Positions 61,999 through 64,000 of a DNA stretch of 64,000 nt are shown in pieces (positions within the stretch are counted from its first letter, which is position 1; every line of letters begins with the position of its first letter). Position numbers and translations under genes: made by a program. The notes below the pieces were generated by a model. That model was given only the letters and a program-made list of their open reading frames with translations, had not been told where the DNA came from and searched no databases. Source of the stretch: Ralstonia pickettii. Its GTDB lineage: Bacteria; Pseudomonadota; Gammaproteobacteria; Burkholderiales; Burkholderiaceae. The stretch lies in the NCBI RefSeq assembly GCF_000607165.1, contig NZ_JFZG01000024.1:558001-622000 (forward strand). The letters run 5' to 3'.

Positions 61999-63558
61999 AT
62001 GTCTGAACCTCTGTTGCAGATGCACGGCATCGTCAAGACGTTTGACGGTGTGAAGGCGCTCGACGGTATCAACCTGGCCGTGAGGCCGGGCGAGTGTGTT
62101 GGCCTGTGCGGCGAGAACGGCGCCGGAAAATCAACGCTCATGAAGGTGCTTTCCGGTGTGTACCCGAGCGGCACCTGGGATGGCGAAATTCTCTGGGAAG
62201 GCCGACCGCTCCAAGCCGGCGGCATTCGAGACACGGAGCGTGCGGGCATCGTCATCATCCATCAGGAACTGATGCTGGTGCCGGAATTGTCGGTGGCGGA
62301 GAACATCTATCTCGGCAACGAGATTACGCTGCCCGGCGGCCGGATGAACTACTCGGCCATGTACCAGGGCGCGGACAAGTTGCTGCGCGACCTGAACATT
62401 CAGGGCATCAACGTCGCGTTGCCTGTGATGCACTACGGTGGCGGCCATCAGCAACTGATTGAAATCGCCAAGGCGCTCAACAAGCGCGCCAGGCTGCTGA
62501 TTCTGGACGAGCCATCGTCGTCGCTTACGGCGGCTGAAACGCGCATCCTGCTCGATATCGTCCGCGACCTGAAGGCGCGCGGCATCGCGTGTGTCTACAT
62601 CTCGCACAAGCTCGACGAGGTGGAAGCGGTGTGCGACACGGTCACCGTCATCCGCGACGGCCGCCATGTGTCCACCGCGCCGATGCTGGACCTGACCACC
62701 GACCGCATCATCGCGCAGATGGTCGGGCGGGAGATTACGCAACTGTTCCCGCGCGAACCCCATCCCATCGGGGAGGTTGTTTTCGAGGCGCGCAATGTGA
62801 CGTGCTACGACGCGAACAACCCGGCTCGCAAGCGGGTCAACGATGTGTCTTTCTCGGTGCGGCGGGGTGAAATTCTTGGCGTGGCGGGGCTGGTCGGCGC
62901 AGGGCGCACCGAGCTGATGCAGGCGGTTTTTGGCGCGTATGAAGGCGCCAGTGAGGTGGAGCTCGAACTGGACGGAAAACCGTTGAAAGTCCGGGCGCCG
63001 CTTGACGCCATTCGTGCGGGCATTGCGATGGTGCCGGAAGACCGCAAACGTCACGGCATCGTCTCGCTGATGAGTGTCGGCCACAACATCACGCTCGCCG
63101 TACTCCAGCGTTTTTCGCGTCTCGGGCGCATTGACGGCGCGGCCGAACTCGACACGATCCGCAAGGAGATGCGGCGGCTTGCCGTACGTGCCGCGCATCC
63201 GATGCTGCCGATTGCCAGCCTGTCGGGCGGCAATCAGCAAAAGGCCGTCCTCACTCGCATGCTGCTTACCGAGCCGCGCGTCCTGATTCTGGATGAGCCG
63301 ACCCGCGGCGTGGATGTCGGCGCCAAGTACGAGATCTACAAGCTGATCGGCGACTTGGCCAAACGCGGCATGGCCATCATCGTCATTTCATCGGAGCTGC
63401 CGGAAGTGCTCGGCATTTCGGATCGCGTGCTGGTGATCGGCGAGGGTGAGCTGCGTGGCGACTTCGTGAACGACGGGCTGACGCAGGAACACATTCTGAC
63501 CGCAGCCATTCAACCGGTGCGGCACGCATCCACTTTTCATCAGGTAGGCCACGCATGA
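61999..63558 (+). CDS. xylG: D-xylose ABC transporter ATP-binding protein
   Basis: A 519-residue double ATPase. The first half has Walker [23 protein letters not shown] and the switch YISHK; the second has the altered Walker [12 protein letters not shown], signature [11 protein letters not shown] and [16 protein letters not shown]. This is the usual architecture of sugar importer ATPases (XylG/RbsA). ATG 61999 has GACGAGG upstream; the extension to 61939 is not used. It overlaps xylH (ATGA). Confidence 0.95.
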   Translation: MSEPLLQMHGIVKTFDGVKALDGINLAVRPGECVGLCGENGAGKSTLMKVLSGVYPSGTWDGEILWEGRPLQAGGIRDTERAGIVIIHQELMLVPELSVAENIYLGNEITLPGGRMNYSAMYQGADKLLRDLNIQGINVALPVMHYGGGHQQLIEIAKALNKRARLLILDEPSSSLTAAETRILLDIVRDLKARGIACVYISHKLDEVEAVCDTVTVIRDGRHVSTAPMLDLTTDRIIAQMVGREITQLFPREPHPIGEVVFEARNVTCYDANNPARKRVNDVSFSVRRGEILGVAGLVGAGRTELMQAVFGAYEGASEVELELDGKPLKVRAPLDAIRAGIAMVPEDRKRHGIVSLMSVGHNITLAVLQRFSRLGRIDGAAELDTIRKEMRRLAVRAAHPMLPIASLSGGNQQKAVLTRMLLTEPRVLILDEPTRGVDVGAKYEIYKLIGDLAKRGMAIIVISSELPEVLGISDRVLVIGEGELRGDFVNDGLTQEHILTAAIQPVRHASTFHQVGHA

Positions 63559-64000
63559 CTTCTCAGACGAGCCCACAAGCCGCCGGCGGGGTGGACCCTT
63601 CGCGTAGCACGCTCAAGGCAACCCAGCGCCTGAGGCAACTCTTCGCACGCTACAAGATCCTGGCGTTGCTGATCGCCGTGGCCGCGATCTGGCTGTTCTT
63701 TTCGATGCTGACCGACGGTGCGTTTACCTCGCCTCGCAATCTCTCCAATCTGCTGCGGCAGATGTCCATTACGGGGATGCTGGCCTGCGGGATGGTGTTC
63801 GTCATCATCGCGGGCGAGATCGATCTCTCCGTCGGTTCGCTGTTGGGCTTGCTTGGCGGCGTGGCTGCCATCCTCGATCAAGGACTGGGTTGGCCAATTG
63901 TCGCGACGGTGCCTGTGGTGCTTCTGCTTGGGGTGGCCATGGGTCTGTTCAACGGATGGTGGTCAACCTACCGGGGCGTTCCGTCCTTCATCGTTGGCCT
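63555..64000 (+). CDS. xylH: D-xylose ABC transporter permease (partial)
   Basis: Runs off the right edge; about 148 residues are visible. A hydrophilic N-terminus of about 35 residues is followed by membrane helices and [20 protein letters not shown], the conserved IDLSVGS motif of the XylH/RbsC permease family. The 4-bp overlap with xylG indicates coupled translation. Confidence 0.9.
   Translation, partial: MTSQTSPQAAGGVDPSRSTLKATQRLRQLFARYKILALLIAVAAIWLFFSMLTDGAFTSPRNLSNLLRQMSITGMLACGMVFVIIAGEIDLSVGSLLGLLGGVAAILDQGLGWPIVATVPVVLLLGVAMGLFNGWWSTYRGVPSFIVG

Overview
The window looks like chromosomal DNA of a high-GC, flagellated, denitrifying beta-proteobacterium of the Ralstonia/Cupriavidus type, most like the Ralstonia pickettii group. 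That is an inference from gene content and order: flhDC-motAB-che, flhBAFG-fliA, a nos cluster and xylFGH. No rRNA, tRNA, CRISPR array or intact insertion sequence was found. Nearly all the sequence is protein-coding, with tight operons and many 4-bp ATGA/GTGA overlaps.

Layout. (1) 1-5015, minus strand: six overlapping genes (KASIII-like ketosynthase, extended SDR, metallo-beta-lactamase-fold hydrolase, adenylate-forming ligase, PAP2-family protein, fatty acid hydroxylase). They read like an uncharacterised lipid pathway. A Crp/Fnr regulator, a DsbA-fold isomerase and a two-subunit CoA-transferase (5175-7992) lie upstream on the same strand. (2) 8235-14407: mixed genes (CPA2 antiporter, FMN reductase, a 32-codon membrane peptide, a GNAT acetyltransferase, a ClpP-like membrane protein, a FlxA-like protein with a sigma-28 promoter). 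(3) 14691-21199: an ABC importer, an IclR regulator, a CaiB-type CoA-transferase, a small citrate-synthase-fold lyase and an SMP-30 lactonase, apparently one uptake and catabolic operon.

(4) 21200-36912: the motility and chemotaxis block flhDC, motAB, cheY, cheA, cheW, two MCPs, cheR, cheD, cheB, cheY, cheZ. An 860-bp region upstream of flhD carries a phased array of TGTAGGA/TCCTACA palindromes. Sigma-28-like promoters lie before motA, the second MCP and the second cheY. A 113-bp inverted-repeat element sits between cheD and cheB. (5) 36913-49171: an acyltransferase remnant, a cytochrome c lipoprotein, a possible TumE-type toxin pair, then the nitrous oxide reductase cluster (apbE/nosX, nosZ, nosR, nosD, nosF, nosY, nosL) and a divergent nosL-like gene. 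FNR/NNR-type boxes lie at the nosZ and apbE/nosL-like promoters. (6) 49428-56459: flhB, flhA, flhF, an flhG-like gene without a P-loop, and fliA. FliA made here would drive the sigma-28 promoters of block 4 and of the FlxA-like gene. (7) 56837-64000: a purine permease, then a xylose module of galactose mutarotase and XylR (minus) divergent from xylF, xylG and a partial xylH.

Coordinates and starts were read by eye. Starts were moved from the longest ORF where a ribosome binding site, an overlap or a promoter gave a reason.
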